DNA of 64,000 nucleotides from Amycolatopsis mediterranei (GCF_026017845.1 NZ_CP100416.1:5700887-5764886), one strand, 5' to 3'; positions 29,329 through 38,419 are shown, numbered from the stretch's first letter. The notes: a model not told the origin generated them from the letters alone. Numbers and translations: made by a program.

Positions 29329-30156
29329 CGGCCAGAGGATCCGGCGCATCGGCACCGCACCCCGCGACCGCTTCCGCCACTCGCGCGGATAACCCAGCGA
29401 GACCTCTTCGAACCGGACGCCGTCGGCCTCGGTGCTGCGCGGGATGTGCAGGTGGCCGTAGACGGCGATCTCCGCGCGGTAGCGGACGTGCCAGTCCTCG
29501 GTCTTCGTCGTGCCGCACCAGAGCGCGAACTCCGGCCAGTACAGCGGCGCCGTCGGGTGGCGGTGCAGCGGCCAGTGCGACACCAGGATCGTGCCGTGGT
29601 CCTCGGGGATCGCGTCGAGGCGTTCGGTGCTGATCTTCAGCCGGTCCGCGCACCACGCCTGGCGGCTGGGGTACGGGTCCGGGTGCAGGAAGTACTCGTC
29701 CGTGCAGACCACCCCGGCCTCGCGGGCCTGGCGCAGGGCCTCCTCCAGGGACTTGCCCTCGGCTTCCGGGGTCCGCCAGCTGTAGTCGTAGAGCAGGAAC
29801 AGCGGCGCGATCGTCAGCGGCCGCGGACCGTGCCGCCAGACCGGGAACTCGTCCTCCGGCGTCAGCACGCCGATCTCGCGGCACTGCTCGACGAGGTACT
29901 CGTACCGGGCCTGGCCCCGCAGCTGGCAGGCGTCGTTCTTCGTCGTCCAGAGCTCGTGGTTGCCCGGCACCCAGACCACCTTCGCGAACCGGCTGCGCAG
30001 GGTCTTCAGCGTCCCGATGGTGGCTTCGGCCAGCTCGGCGACGTCGCCGGCGACGAGCAGCCAGTCTTCGGGCGTTTCCGGGACGACCGAGTCGAGGATC
30101 GGGCCGTTGCCCTCGTGGGTCACGTGGAGGTCGCTGGTGGCGAAGAGGTGCGGCAC
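29323..30156 (-). CDS. Metallophosphoesterase
   Basis: This 277-residue calcineurin-like protein has family motifs ATSDLHVTHEGN, LLVAGDVAE, WVPGNHELW, VSHWPLHRHP and VYGHLHIPRS. All metal-binding blocks are present. The GTG start at 30156 follows a G-rich site (GGAGGG) with very short spacing, so the exact start is moderately certain. The target is unknown; relatives act on phosphodiesters of nucleotides or proteins. Confidence 0.92.
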   Translation of the reverse strand: MPHLFATSDLHVTHEGNGPILDSVVPETPEDWLLVAGDVAELAEATIGTLKTLRSRFAKVVWVPGNHELWTTKNDACQLRGQARYEYLVEQCREIGVLTPEDEFPVWRHGPRPLTIAPLFLLYDYSWRTPEAEGKSLEEALRQAREAGVVCTDEYFLHPDPYPSRQAWCADRLKISTERLDAIPEDHGTILVSHWPLHRHPTAPLYWPEFALWCGTTKTEDWHVRYRAEIAVYGHLHIPRSTEADGVRFEEVSLGYPREWRKRSRGAVPMRRILWPS

Positions 30157-30187
30157 CCCTCCACCGTAACCACCGCGGCCGGGGAAG

Positions 30188-30751
30188 CTACGCCAAACCT
30201 GCGGATCCCTTCTCCAGAGCCGCACGCTGGACCAGGCTCAGGCGGTCCGGTCTCGGCGTGAGGACGACGGTCCCGGATTCGCCGTCCCGCAGGGCGAACG
30301 GGTCGGCGAGTGCGGGCCGCTGCCGGATCGCCTCCAGCGCGGCCCGGGCCCGCTCCCCGGGCCAGCCGAGCGCGGCCGCCAGCTCGTCCGGGGTGAGCGG
30401 CCGTCCGGCGTGCCCGAGGGCGGCGACCACGGTCAGGGCGTCGTACCCCGCGGCCTCCGCGACGGTGCTGCCGCTCATCTGCTCGCTCAGCCCTCCGAAG
30501 AACCGCCCCATCCGGGCGAGCCGGGCGCCGGCGGCCGTGTCCGGGCCGAAGAGCTCGCTGCCCTGCTGCGCGGCGACGGCCAGCCGGCCGTGGGCGCCGG
30601 TGTCGGCCTGCCACGCCCGGAGCCACTCGCCGGCCGCGGTCCGCCTGCGTCGCCGGGCGCGATGGCCGGCGGCCTCCTGCGCGTGGGCCGGCCGGTACGC
30701 GCCCGACGCGCTGTTGCGGGCCACCTCCTCGAGACCCACGCCGGCGCCCAC
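30188..30751 (-). CDS. Putative winged-helix regulator, N-terminus uncertain
   Basis: This 187-residue protein has a C-terminal half (YDALTVVAALGHAGRPLTPDELAAALGWPGERARAALEAI) with a winged-helix pattern and a wing around residues 150-170. The basic segment HRARRRRRTAAGEW in the N-terminal part resembles the middle of ArsR-type regulators. The N-terminus may therefore be misplaced or truncated. It is divergent from a serine hydrolase by about 53 bp and could control it. I do not assign a family firmly. Confidence 0.6.
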   Translation of the reverse strand: MGAGVGLEEVARNSASGAYRPAHAQEAAGHRARRRRRTAAGEWLRAWQADTGAHGRLAVAAQQGSELFGPDTAAGARLARMGRFFGGLSEQMSGSTVAEAAGYDALTVVAALGHAGRPLTPDELAAALGWPGERARAALEAIRQRPALADPFALRDGESGTVVLTPRPDRLSLVQRAALEKGSAGLA

Positions 30752-30804
30752 GCCACGACGGAGTACTTCGAAGCGGACGCCGCGAACGCGGTCGGGCTCT
30801 CCCG

Positions 30805-32178
30805 ATGACGATCCAGGACCGGGTGTCGGCGCTGCTGGCGGAGTACGGCATCCCGAGCGCGGCGATCGGCGTGCTCCGCGACGGGGAGATGTCCGAGTTC
30901 GCCGTCGGCGTCAAGGACGTCGAGACCGCCGAACCGGCGACGCCGGACACCGTCTACCAGTGCGGCTCCATGACCAAGACGTGGACCGCCCTGGCCTTCC
31001 TGCAGCTGGTCGACGAGGGCAAGGCCGGCCTCGACGAGCCGATCCGGACGTACCTGCCCGGGTTCGCGGTGGCCGATCCGGAAACGACCGCGAAGGTCAC
31101 CGCCCGGCACCTGCTCAACCACACCAACGGCATCGAAGAAGCCTTCGGCCATCCCGGCGACGGCGACGACATCTACGAGCGCATGGTCGAAAACATCGCC
31201 GACGCACCCCAGGTCTTCCCGCTGGGGCACACCCACGGCTACAGCGCGGCGCTCGGGTACGCGATCCTGGCGCGGATCATGGAGGTCCTCGACGGCAAGC
31301 GCTGGGACGACGTCCTGCGGGACCGGCTCTTCACTCCCCTGGGCCTGACCGGCACGAACAGCCGCCGCGAGCAGGTGGACGAGACGCGGGCCGCGACCGG
31401 GCACCTGATCCGCTCCCTCGCCGAGGGTCCCATCGTCACGCCGATGCCGTACCTGCCCCGGGAGTTCGGCCCCGGCGGCGGCATCACCTCGACGGTCCGC
31501 GACGTGCTCACGATGGCGCACGTCCTGCTCCACGCGGGCCTCGCGCCGGGCGGCAGGCGGATCGTGTCGGCCGCGAGCGTGCAGGAGATGCTGCGGTCGC
31601 GGGTGCCGGTCCCGGATCCGTACCTGTTCGGGCCGGCGTGGGCGCTCGGCCTGATCGTCTGCGACTGGCACGGCGAAACCGTCTACGCCACCGACGGCAG
31701 CACGATCGGCCAGAACGCCCGGCTGCGGATCCTGCCGGACTCGAACACCGCCGTCGCCGTGCTGACCAACGGCGGCCCGCGGGAAAGCTTCGCGCGCAAG
31801 GTGTTCCGCGAGATCCTGGGCAACGTCCCGGAGCTGCCGGAACCGGACCCCGCACTGAAGCTGGACCTGCCGCGGTACGAGGGCGTGTACGAGCGGCCCG
31901 GCGCCCGGTACGAGGTGTCCGCCGAGGGCGGGACCCTGCACCTGACACTGGACGTCGACCCGATGCAGGCGGAGTTCCTGGGCAAGGCCGCCCACCTGCG
32001 GTACGAGCTGCTCCCGGTCAGCCCGGCGCATTTCCTGATGCCCTCGGCGGATCCGCTGGAGGACACCCAGACGGTCGCGATCTACGACTTCGCCGACGGC
32101 GCCGCCCGGTACCTCCACACCAACTGCCGGGTCCACCCCCGGCGCGGGAGCAGCACCAGCACCCCGGCGAGGACGTAG
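30805..32178 (+). CDS. Beta-lactamase-fold serine hydrolase
   Basis: This 457-residue penicillin-binding/AmpC-like protein has no signal peptide, so it appears cytoplasmic. The nucleophile motif is SMTK (in CGSMTKTW); the Tyr motif reads HGYSAALGY. A C-terminal lipocalin-like domain (about 350-440) follows. It is likely an esterase or peptidase, not necessarily a resistance enzyme. Its final 97 bases overlap the 3' end of the convergent MFS gene, and the last 20 or so residues are low-complexity Arg/Ser/Thr. Confidence 0.88.
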   Translation: MTIQDRVSALLAEYGIPSAAIGVLRDGEMSEFAVGVKDVETAEPATPDTVYQCGSMTKTWTALAFLQLVDEGKAGLDEPIRTYLPGFAVADPETTAKVTARHLLNHTNGIEEAFGHPGDGDDIYERMVENIADAPQVFPLGHTHGYSAALGYAILARIMEVLDGKRWDDVLRDRLFTPLGLTGTNSRREQVDETRAATGHLIRSLAEGPIVTPMPYLPREFGPGGGITSTVRDVLTMAHVLLHAGLAPGGRRIVSAASVQEMLRSRVPVPDPYLFGPAWALGLIVCDWHGETVYATDGSTIGQNARLRILPDSNTAVAVLTNGGPRESFARKVFREILGNVPELPEPDPALKLDLPRYEGVYERPGARYEVSAEGGTLHLTLDVDPMQAEFLGKAAHLRYELLPVSPAHFLMPSADPLEDTQTVAIYDFADGAARYLHTNCRVHPRRGSSTSTPART

Positions 32179-33326
32179 ACACCCGCCTGGACGTTCAGCA
32201 GCGCCGCCACGCCGGTCGTCGCCACCAGCGACCCGGCCAGCAGCGCACCGGCCGTCGTGAAGGTGGCCATCGCGGCGAACGTGGTGCTCAGCACGCGCCC
32301 GGCCCGCTCGGGGGCGACCGCGCGCTGGATCTCCGAGAGCGTCCCGGTGCCGACGACCACGCCCGGGGCGCCCGCCAGGGCGAACAGCCCGGCGTACACC
32401 CCCAGCGCCGTCGTCACCGGCGCCAGGTTCCAGATCACCCCGGACAGCAGGCCCAGCGCGAGGGAACCCCAGCCGAGCAGGGCGGCCGGCGCGACGCGCC
32501 GCGCCACGGTGGCCAGTGCGAACCCGGCGGCGAGCCCGCCGAGCGCCTGCACACCCCGCAGCAGGCCCGCGTCGGCTTCGCTGCCGCCCAGGACGTTCAG
32601 CACGTAGACCACGAACAGCACCAGGAACATGCCCTGGGCCAGGGAGGTGAGCACGAGCGCGAGGCCGGTGCGCGCGAGCCGCCGGTTGTGCGTGAGCTCG
32701 CGCAGGCCGTCGAGCCAGGCCCGCACCACCGGTTCCCGCACGGGCGACGGCGCCGGCGCGGGCGCGGCGAACCGGCGGAACGGCTTGGCCAGCAAAGCGG
32801 CGGCGACCACGAGGACGGCCAGATAGCCGGTGATCACGTCGGCGAGCCCGCCGAAGCCCAGCAGCGCCCCACCCGCCCAGCCGCCGGCCAGCCGGGCGAC
32901 GCTGCCGTTCACGCTCATCAGCCCGTTCGCCGCGGTCACGTCCGCGATGCCGACGAGCTCCGGCACGAGCGCGTTGCGCGTGGGTTCGAACACCGACGCC
33001 AGCGCCGCCTGGGCGGCCATCACCGCGTACACCACGGTGACGCCGGGCTCGGCCAGGAGCGGGAGCGCCACGACGGCGAGCCCGCAGCACACGCCGAACA
33101 GCACCGCGCGGCGGTTCCACCGGTCGGCGACGACGCCGGCCACCGGGCTCAGCAGCACCGCGGGCAGCAGGCCGAGCACGATGCTCAGCGCCGTCGTCGC
33201 GGCGGAGCCGGTGCGCTGGAAGACGTAGATCGGCAACGCGACCTGCAGCATCCACTCGGCCGTCTCGCCGAAGAACGCGGCCACCCACAGCCGCGCGAAC
33301 GCCGGTACGCCCAGCAGCTGCTTCAT
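32082..33326 (-). CDS. MFS efflux transporter
   Basis: This 414-residue, 12-helix major-facilitator protein resembles the Bcr/MdfA- and TetA-like or macrolide-type (enterobactin exporter-like) subgroup. Signature segments are GLLPAVLLSPVAGVVADRWNRR and VFEPTRNALVPELVG. Its ATG overlaps the stop of an ArsR-type repressor (ATGA), so the two are co-translated. Export of a toxic compound is inferred. The 3' end overlaps the serine hydrolase by 97 bp. Confidence 0.9.
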   Translation of the reverse strand: MKQLLGVPAFARLWVAAFFGETAEWMLQVALPIYVFQRTGSAATTALSIVLGLLPAVLLSPVAGVVADRWNRRAVLFGVCCGLAVVALPLLAEPGVTVVYAVMAAQAALASVFEPTRNALVPELVGIADVTAANGLMSVNGSVARLAGGWAGGALLGFGGLADVITGYLAVLVVAAALLAKPFRRFAAPAPAPSPVREPVVRAWLDGLRELTHNRRLARTGLALVLTSLAQGMFLVLFVVYVLNVLGGSEADAGLLRGVQALGGLAAGFALATVARRVAPAALLGWGSLALGLLSGVIWNLAPVTTALGVYAGLFALAGAPGVVVGTGTLSEIQRAVAPERAGRVLSTTFAAMATFTTAGALLAGSLVATTGVAALLNVQAGVYVLAGVLVLLPRRGWTRQLVWRYRAAPSAKS

Positions 33327-33910
33327 TCCTCCGCCTTCCCCGAGTGTTCGATGCGCGGGAACGCCCGCAGGCCGACGTGCACCGAACGCGCGCCGGCGGG
33401 GGCGTCGGTCCGGATGGCGCCGACGAACGGGCGGACCAGCGCGTCGATCGCTTCGGTCAGCTGCGTCAGCTCCGCCGGGGTGATGCGCAGCGCGTAGGTG
33501 TTCAGCCCGGTCGCCGCGCGCCAGGCGGGATCGAGGTCGTCGAGGGAGTCCAGGTACCGCTGGGTCAGCTCCTGCTCGTGGCTCAGCGTCGCGCCGACCA
33601 CGCCCAGCTGCGCGGCGCGGCGCGCCGGGTCGTCCGCGAGCTCCCCCAGCTCCAGGCCGACCTGCCGGGCGCGCCACGGACGTTCGCGGCCGTCTTCGCC
33701 CTCGGTCCGCTCGACCAGGCCGAACTGCGCGAGCTGCCGCAGGTGCCAGCTGCAGTTGGACGCCGTCGAGCCGACCGCCTCGGCGCACTCGCTCGCGGTG
33801 CGCGGGCCGACGGCGGTGAGGTGGTTCAGCAGCGCCGAGCGGAGCGGGTGCGCCAGCGCGCGCAGCAGCTCGACGTCTTCGATCCGCTTGCGCGGCGGCA
33901 GCCCGGCCAT
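33323..33910 (-). CDS. ArsR/HTH_20-type repressor
   Basis: This 195-residue protein starts with a winged helix: ELLRALAHPLRSALLNHL, then ASECAEAVGSTASNCSWHLRQLAQFGLVER. A helical C-terminal effector domain follows. It has no obvious metal site. Its gene overlaps the MFS gene start (ATGA). A 30-bp interrupted palindrome just upstream (33924-33953) is the likely operator, making this a self-regulated efflux operon. Confidence 0.9.
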   Translation of the reverse strand: MAGLPPRKRIEDVELLRALAHPLRSALLNHLTAVGPRTASECAEAVGSTASNCSWHLRQLAQFGLVERTEGEDGRERPWRARQVGLELGELADDPARRAAQLGVVGATLSHEQELTQRYLDSLDDLDPAWRAATGLNTYALRITPAELTQLTEAIDALVRPFVGAIRTDAPAGARSVHVGLRAFPRIEHSGKAEE

Positions 33911-33923
33911 CGGTCGTCCGATC

Positions 33924-33953
33924 TGAAAGAGTCATTTCGAAAGGATTCTTTCA
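33924..33953. promoter_or_regulatory. Operator palindrome upstream of ArsR/MFS operon
   Basis: TGAAAGA (33924-33930) and TCTTTCA (33947-33953) are inverted repeats. The central palindrome TTTCGAAA (33935-33942) shares the same axis at 33938.5. It lies 14 bp before the ArsR start codon and is unusually A/T-rich for this DNA. Confidence 0.65.
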
Positions 33954-34002
33954 TAGTTGGTCCCGCCTGCGGCTTTGTCAACCGGCTTCGCTATCGTTCG
34001 CG

Positions 34003-34031
34003 GGGCAGTGACTGCCCGGAGCAGTGACTGC
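34003..34031. promoter_or_regulatory. Paired palindromes at the MarR gene start
   Basis: GGGCAGTGACTGCCC (34003-34017) and GCAGTGACTGC (34021-34031) are two copies of one palindrome, with centres 16 bp apart. The second spans the GTG start at 34024. This spacing suits two repressor dimers and autorepression. Confidence 0.55.
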
Positions 34032-34533
34032 GTCGTCACCGGACCTTGGATGGACGTTGCCCGACCAGCGTGAACTCGCCACCGCCGCCGCTCTCGCCCT
34101 CCCCCGTTTCGTGGGCTCGACCGCGCTCTTCCACGCGGCGGTCGCCGAGCGGATGGCCGTCACCCCGACCGAGCTGCACTGCCTGCACCTGCTCCACGGG
34201 GGCGTCAGCGACTCCCCGACCGAGCTCGCGCGGCTGCTCGGGATGAGCACGGGCGCGTTCACCCGGCTGCTCGACCGGATGGAACGGCACCGGCTCGCCG
34301 AGCGCGCCCCCGATCCCGCCGACCGGCGCCGGCTCGTCGTGCGGCCGCTGCCCGACCGGATGGCCGAGCTCGCCGAGCTGTACGCGCCGATGGCGCGGTT
34401 CGTCGGCGAACGCCTCGCCCGCTTCGATCGCCGCCAGCTGACCGCCCTGCTCGAGTTCCTCACCGACGGCACCGCGGCGGCGGACCGGTCGACGGCGACC
34501 CTGCCGGATGTGACCCAGGCCATAACCCGTTGA
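34024..34533 (+). CDS. MarR-family regulator
   Basis: This 169-residue winged-helix protein has a recognition region DSPTELARLLGMSTGAFTRLLDRMERHRLAER and the wing DPADRRRLVVRPL, both typical of MarR. It starts with GTG inside a palindrome. The gene ends 156 bp before the ABC-F gene on the same strand, so it may control it. The C-terminal dimerisation helix is complete. Confidence 0.9.
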   Translation: MTASSPDLGWTLPDQRELATAAALALPRFVGSTALFHAAVAERMAVTPTELHCLHLLHGGVSDSPTELARLLGMSTGAFTRLLDRMERHRLAERAPDPADRRRLVVRPLPDRMAELAELYAPMARFVGERLARFDRRQLTALLEFLTDGTAAADRSTATLPDVTQAITR

Positions 34534-34689
34534 CTAACTCTACGGTTGTTGCGTTAACCTGGTGTCACTATGAGGAACTGAACCGCGCCCATCCCGCCTG
34601 AGGCGGCACCCGGTCGAGCCGACGCTCCCGCGTGCCACGACGCCCGGCCGGGATCTCCGCTTTCTTCGCCAAGGGCCCGGTGATCACCC
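34534..34689 (+). promoter_or_regulatory. ABC-F leader region
   Basis: This 156-nt leader contains an AT-rich patch (TTGACT near 34533 to TTAACC near 34557) that could be a promoter with 18-nt spacing. A three-codon frame ATG AGG AAC TGA follows at 34570-34581, and a CCGCC/GGCGG hairpin around 34592-34605. Leader-peptide attenuation is known for several ABC-F genes, but here it is only inferred. Confidence 0.4.
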
Positions 34690-36321
34690 ATGTCCACCCT
34701 TTTTCCGTTGCAGGCCAAGGACGTCGTCTTCGGCTACGGCACCCGCATCGTCCTCGACGGCGTCTCGCTGACCGCGTCGGCCGGGCAGCGGCTCGGCCTG
34801 GTCGGCGAGAACGGCACGGGCAAGTCCACCCTGCTGCGCCTGCTCGCCGGGCTCGAGGAACTCCGCTCCGGCGAGGTGTTGCGCGGCCCGGACGTCGGGT
34901 TCCTGTTGCAGGAACTGCCGTTCCCCCTGGACGCGACCTTCGCCGACGTGCTCGACGGCGCGCTCGCCGAGATCCGGGCGGCCGCGGCCCGCCTCGACGA
35001 GTTGACCGCGGCCATGACCGACCGGCCCGACGACCACGGCGTGCTCGAGGAGTACGGCCGGGTGCTGGAGTGGGCGCAGGCCCACGACCTGTGGGACGCC
35101 GACCGCCGCGCCAAGCTCGTCTGCGACGGGCTCGGCCTCGGCGGCGTCGAACCGGACAGGCGGCTCGGCACGCTGTCGGGCGGGCAGCGATCGCGGCTCG
35201 GCCTGGCCGCGCTGCTGGTCCGGCAGCCGGAGACGCTCCTGCTCGACGAGCCGACCAACCACCTCGACGACGCGGCGATGGCGTTCCTCGAACGGCACCT
35301 CGCCGAGCTGACCGGGATCGTGGTGCTGTCCTCGCACGACCGGGTGTTCCTCGACGCCGTCTGCACCGACATCGTCGACCTCGACCCGGCCGCGGCCGAC
35401 CGCCAGGCCGGCGGCGCGGTGCGCTACGGCGGCAGCTACACCGCCTACCTCGGGCACAAGAAGGCGGAACGAGCGCGGTGGGAGCAGCGCTACGCCGAGG
35501 AACAGGAGGAACTGAAGGAGCTGCGGGAAACCGTCGCGGTCACGGCGCGGAAGGTCGCCTACGGCCGCGGCCCGCGCGACAACGACAAGTTCATCCACCA
35601 CTTCAAGGGCGCCCGCGTCCAGAAGACGATCTCGCGGCGGGTGCGCGACGCCGAGCAGCGCCTGGAGAACCTGGAACGCGACCAGGTGCGCAAACCCCCG
35701 GCGCCGCTGCGGTTCCGGGCGGAACTCACCGCTCGCGCGACCGGCGACGGCCCGGCGATCTCGGCACGGGCGCTGGAGGTTCCGGGACGGCTGCGGCTGC
35801 CTCGGCTCGACGTCGACGGCTCGGCCCGGCTGCTCGTCACCGGGGGGAACGGCGCCGGGAAGTCGACGCTGCTCTCGGTGCTGGCCGGGCGGCTCGAGCC
35901 GGCGGCCGGGACGGTCCACTTCGGACACGGGGTGCGGGTCGGGTTGCTGGAGCAGGACGTCGTGTTCGCCGGACCGGAGCGGAACGCGGCCCGGGTGTAC
36001 CGGGACGCGCTCGGCGAGGACGCTCCCCCGCTGAGCCGGCTGGGCCTGCTGGCGTCGCGGGATCTCCGGCAGCCGGTCGGGGCGCTGTCGGTCGGCCAGC
36101 GACGGCGGCTGGCGCTGGCGATCCTGCTCGCCGACCCGCCGGACGTGCTCCTGCTGGACGAGCCGACGAACCACATTTCGCTGACCCTGGCGGAAGAACT
36201 GTTCGCGGCGCTGGAGACCGCGCCGGGCGCCGTCGTCATCGCGTCCCACGACCGGTGGCTGCGCCGGGAGTGGGCGGGTGACCACCTGGAGCTGGCCGCC
36301 GGCCGACCCGTGGCGGTATAG
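34690..36321 (+). CDS. ABC-F ribosomal-protection-type ATPase
   Basis: This 543-residue soluble protein has two ABC domains and no membrane helices. Walker A motifs are GENGTGKST and GGNGAGKST; signatures are LSGGQRSR and LSVGQRRR; both halves carry LLLDEPTNH. The interdomain linker (about 255-330) has the basic helices expected of the P-site tertiary motif. It could rescue antibiotic-stalled ribosomes. Which drug class cannot be told. Its final codons run into the third copy of the 16-bp element. Confidence 0.92.
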   Translation: MSTLFPLQAKDVVFGYGTRIVLDGVSLTASAGQRLGLVGENGTGKSTLLRLLAGLEELRSGEVLRGPDVGFLLQELPFPLDATFADVLDGALAEIRAAAARLDELTAAMTDRPDDHGVLEEYGRVLEWAQAHDLWDADRRAKLVCDGLGLGGVEPDRRLGTLSGGQRSRLGLAALLVRQPETLLLDEPTNHLDDAAMAFLERHLAELTGIVVLSSHDRVFLDAVCTDIVDLDPAAADRQAGGAVRYGGSYTAYLGHKKAERARWEQRYAEEQEELKELRETVAVTARKVAYGRGPRDNDKFIHHFKGARVQKTISRRVRDAEQRLENLERDQVRKPPAPLRFRAELTARATGDGPAISARALEVPGRLRLPRLDVDGSARLLVTGGNGAGKSTLLSVLAGRLEPAAGTVHFGHGVRVGLLEQDVVFAGPERNAARVYRDALGEDAPPLSRLGLLASRDLRQPVGALSVGQRRRLALAILLADPPDVLLLDEPTNHISLTLAEELFAALETAPGAVVIASHDRWLRREWAGDHLELAAGRPVAV

Positions 36322-36331
36322 GTCGTTATAC
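36316..36331. promoter_or_regulatory. Third copy of the 16-bp palindromic element
   Basis: GTATAGGTCGTTATAC is identical to 6329-6344 and 8503-8518. Here it covers the ABC-F stop codon rather than an upstream region. On the minus strand it contains TATACC, not TATACT, so promoter activity is doubtful. Confidence 0.6.
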
Positions 36332-36338
36332 ACCCGGA

Positions 36339-36363
36339 GGGGCCCGGCTAGGCGCCGGGCCCC
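36339..36363. terminator. Terminator between ABC-F and mshC
   Basis: Perfect 10-bp arms GGGGCCCGGC and GCCGGGCCCC flank the loop TAGGC. It lies between two convergent genes and is followed by TT on the plus strand, so it probably works in both directions. Confidence 0.8.
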
Positions 36364-36373
36364 TTCGTCGTGC

Positions 36374-37612
36374 TCAGAGGGCGATGCCGAGGAGGGCGTC
36401 GACGGCGTCGCGGATCAGGCCCGGCGCCGTCGGGTCGGTGCCGTCGCGGCGCAGGGCCTCGTTCGCCCACGCGTCGATCGCCGCCAGGGCCTTCGGCGTG
36501 TCGAGGTTGTCGGACAGGTGGTCGCGCAGCCGCGTGACGGTGTCCTCCGCGGCCGGTCCGGTGGCCAGCGCGACGGCTTCCCGCCAGCGCGCGAGCCGGG
36601 TCTCGGCGTCGGTCAGCAGCCGGTCCGTCCAAGGACGGTCGTCGCGGTAGTGGCCGGCGAACAGCGCCAGCCGGATCGCGCCCGGGTCGACCTGGTCGGC
36701 GCGCAGCCGGGAGACGAACACGAGGTTCCCGCGCGACTTCGACATCTTCTCGCCGTCGAGGCCGATCATCCCGGCGTGCACGTAGTGGCGGGCGAACCGG
36801 CCGTCCTTGGCGACGGCCTCGGCGTGCGCCGCGCTGTACTCGTGGTGCGGGAAGATCAGGTCCGAGCCACCGCCCTGGAGGTCGAAGCCGAGGCCCAGCC
36901 GGTTGACCGCGATCGCGCTGCACTCGATGTGCCAGCCCGGGCGGCCCGGGCCGAGCTCGGACTCCCACGACGGCTCGCCTTCGCGGGCCACGCGCCACAG
37001 CAGCGCGTCCAGCGGGTGGCGCTTGCCGGCCCGGCCGGGGTCGCCGCCGCGCTCGGCGAAGAACTTCGCCATCGTTTCGGCGTCGTAGTTCGACTCGTAG
37101 CCGAACCTCCCGGTCGCCGTGTGGTCGAAGTAGATGTCCGGGAACTCCGGGTCGCCCGCACGGTAGGCGCTGCCGTTGGCCAGCAGCTTGGCGATGACCT
37201 CGACGATCTCCGGGATGCTCTCGACCGCGCCGACGAACTGCCGCGGCGGGATGACCCGCAGCGCGGTCATGTCCTCGCGGAACAACGCCGTCTCGCGCAT
37301 GCCCAGCACCACCCAGTCACCCTGGTCGCGCGCGGCCCGCTCCAGCAGCGGCTCGTCGATGTCCGTGACGTTCTGCACGTAGTGGACGTCGTGCCCGTTG
37401 TCCCGCCAGATGCGGTTCACCAGGTCGAACGCGAGGTACGTCGCGGCGTGCCCCAGATGCGTCGCGTCGTAGGGCGTGATGCCGCAGACGTACATCCGGG
37501 CGGTGGCGCCGGGCGCGGTCGGGCGGATCTGCCCGGTGGCCGTGTCGTGGAGCCGCAGCGGGCGGGGGGTGCCGGGGATGCGGGGCACGTCGACCGATGA
37601 CCAAGTCTGCAT
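36374..37612 (-). CDS. mshC: Mycothiol ligase MshC
   Basis: This 412-residue cysteinyl-tRNA-synthetase-like enzyme joins Cys to GlcN-Ins in mycothiol synthesis. The start MQTWSS, the HIGH-like motif in [16 protein letters not shown], the zinc ligands in YVCGITPYD and HIECSAIAV, and the KMSKS loop ([10 protein letters not shown]) are all present. The C-terminal anticodon-binding part of CysS is shortened as expected. It identifies the host as a mycothiol producer. Confidence 0.96.
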   Translation of the reverse strand: MQTWSSVDVPRIPGTPRPLRLHDTATGQIRPTAPGATARMYVCGITPYDATHLGHAATYLAFDLVNRIWRDNGHDVHYVQNVTDIDEPLLERAARDQGDWVVLGMRETALFREDMTALRVIPPRQFVGAVESIPEIVEVIAKLLANGSAYRAGDPEFPDIYFDHTATGRFGYESNYDAETMAKFFAERGGDPGRAGKRHPLDALLWRVAREGEPSWESELGPGRPGWHIECSAIAVNRLGLGFDLQGGGSDLIFPHHEYSAAHAEAVAKDGRFARHYVHAGMIGLDGEKMSKSRGNLVFVSRLRADQVDPGAIRLALFAGHYRDDRPWTDRLLTDAETRLARWREAVALATGPAAEDTVTRLRDHLSDNLDTPKALAAIDAWANEALRRDGTDPTAPGLIRDAVDALLGIAL

Positions 37613-37636
37613 ACCCCGACTGTAATTGCCGGGTCG

Positions 37637-38413
37637 TCAGGCCTTCCCGAGCGGTGGGACGAGCCGTACTCGCGCGTAGGCTTCGATGGCGCGCGCGAGC
37701 CACGCCGGCAGCTCCGGATCGGCCCGCTCGGCCAGCTCCCGTTGCCGGGGATCGTTCAGGTACAGCCCGCCCATCGCGGCGTAGGCGGGGGCGGTCGGCT
37801 GCCAGAAGTGGCTCACGGACTCGTAGTGCTCGGCGACGGCGTCGAGCGCGGCGGGGTCCTCCGGCCCGGCGCCGGAGCGCATGACGGCGGCCAGCCGCCG
37901 GAACAGCGCGGTGCCGGCGGCGGCGGCGTGCTCGTAGTCCGCGGCGGTGAGCCCCGCCTGGGCGGCCTGGGCGGTGTCGAAGGCCACCGCGGCGCCTTCG
38001 CCGAACGTCCGGCGGTAGCTCTGCCGCATGGCGGCGCCGTCCTGGCGCAGCCCGGCGAAGAACCGGTCCGGGTCGTCGATCCGCGCGTGGGCGAGGTCGG
38101 TGATCGTCGCCTCGACGGTGGCGATGACGCGGTCGAGGCGGTGCCGCTCCTCCTCGAGCTGGGCCAGGTGCCCGCGCAGCGCGGCCGCCTCGTCGACCTG
38201 GTCGCCCAGCACGGCCCCGATCTCGGCCAGACCGAGGCCGAGCCGCCGCAGCAGCAGGATGCGCTGCAGGCGCAGCAGTTCGAGCCGTCCGTACCAGCGG
38301 TAGCCGTTCGCCGCCACCGACGCCGGGGTGAGCAGGCCGATCGCGTCGTAGTGGCGGAGCATCCGCGCCGAGACGCCCGACGCCTTCGCGACCTGGCTGA
38401 TCGAGTACCGCAT
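37637..38413 (-). CDS. MerR-family activator with TipAS-like domain
   Basis: This 258-residue protein begins with a MerR HTH (MRYSISQVAKASGVSARMLRHYDAIGLL, then NGYRWYG), followed by a dimerisation helix. The helical C-terminal half (about 130-258) resembles the antibiotic-binding TipAS domain. It is likely to sense a small molecule and activate transcription. Its own promoter has the distorted 19-bp spacer bound by MerR proteins, and the start codon sits at the predicted transcription start. Confidence 0.9.
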   Translation of the reverse strand: MRYSISQVAKASGVSARMLRHYDAIGLLTPASVAANGYRWYGRLELLRLQRILLLRRLGLGLAEIGAVLGDQVDEAAALRGHLAQLEEERHRLDRVIATVEATITDLAHARIDDPDRFFAGLRQDGAAMRQSYRRTFGEGAAVAFDTAQAAQAGLTAADYEHAAAAGTALFRRLAAVMRSGAGPEDPAALDAVAEHYESVSHFWQPTAPAYAAMGGLYLNDPRQRELAERADPELPAWLARAIEAYARVRLVPPLGKA

Positions 38414-38419
38414 CCCGTC

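Noticed and set aside
30805-32178. Beta-lactamase resistance gene
   Set aside because: It lacks a signal peptide and has a C-terminal lipocalin-like domain, so an intracellular esterase or peptidase is more likely.
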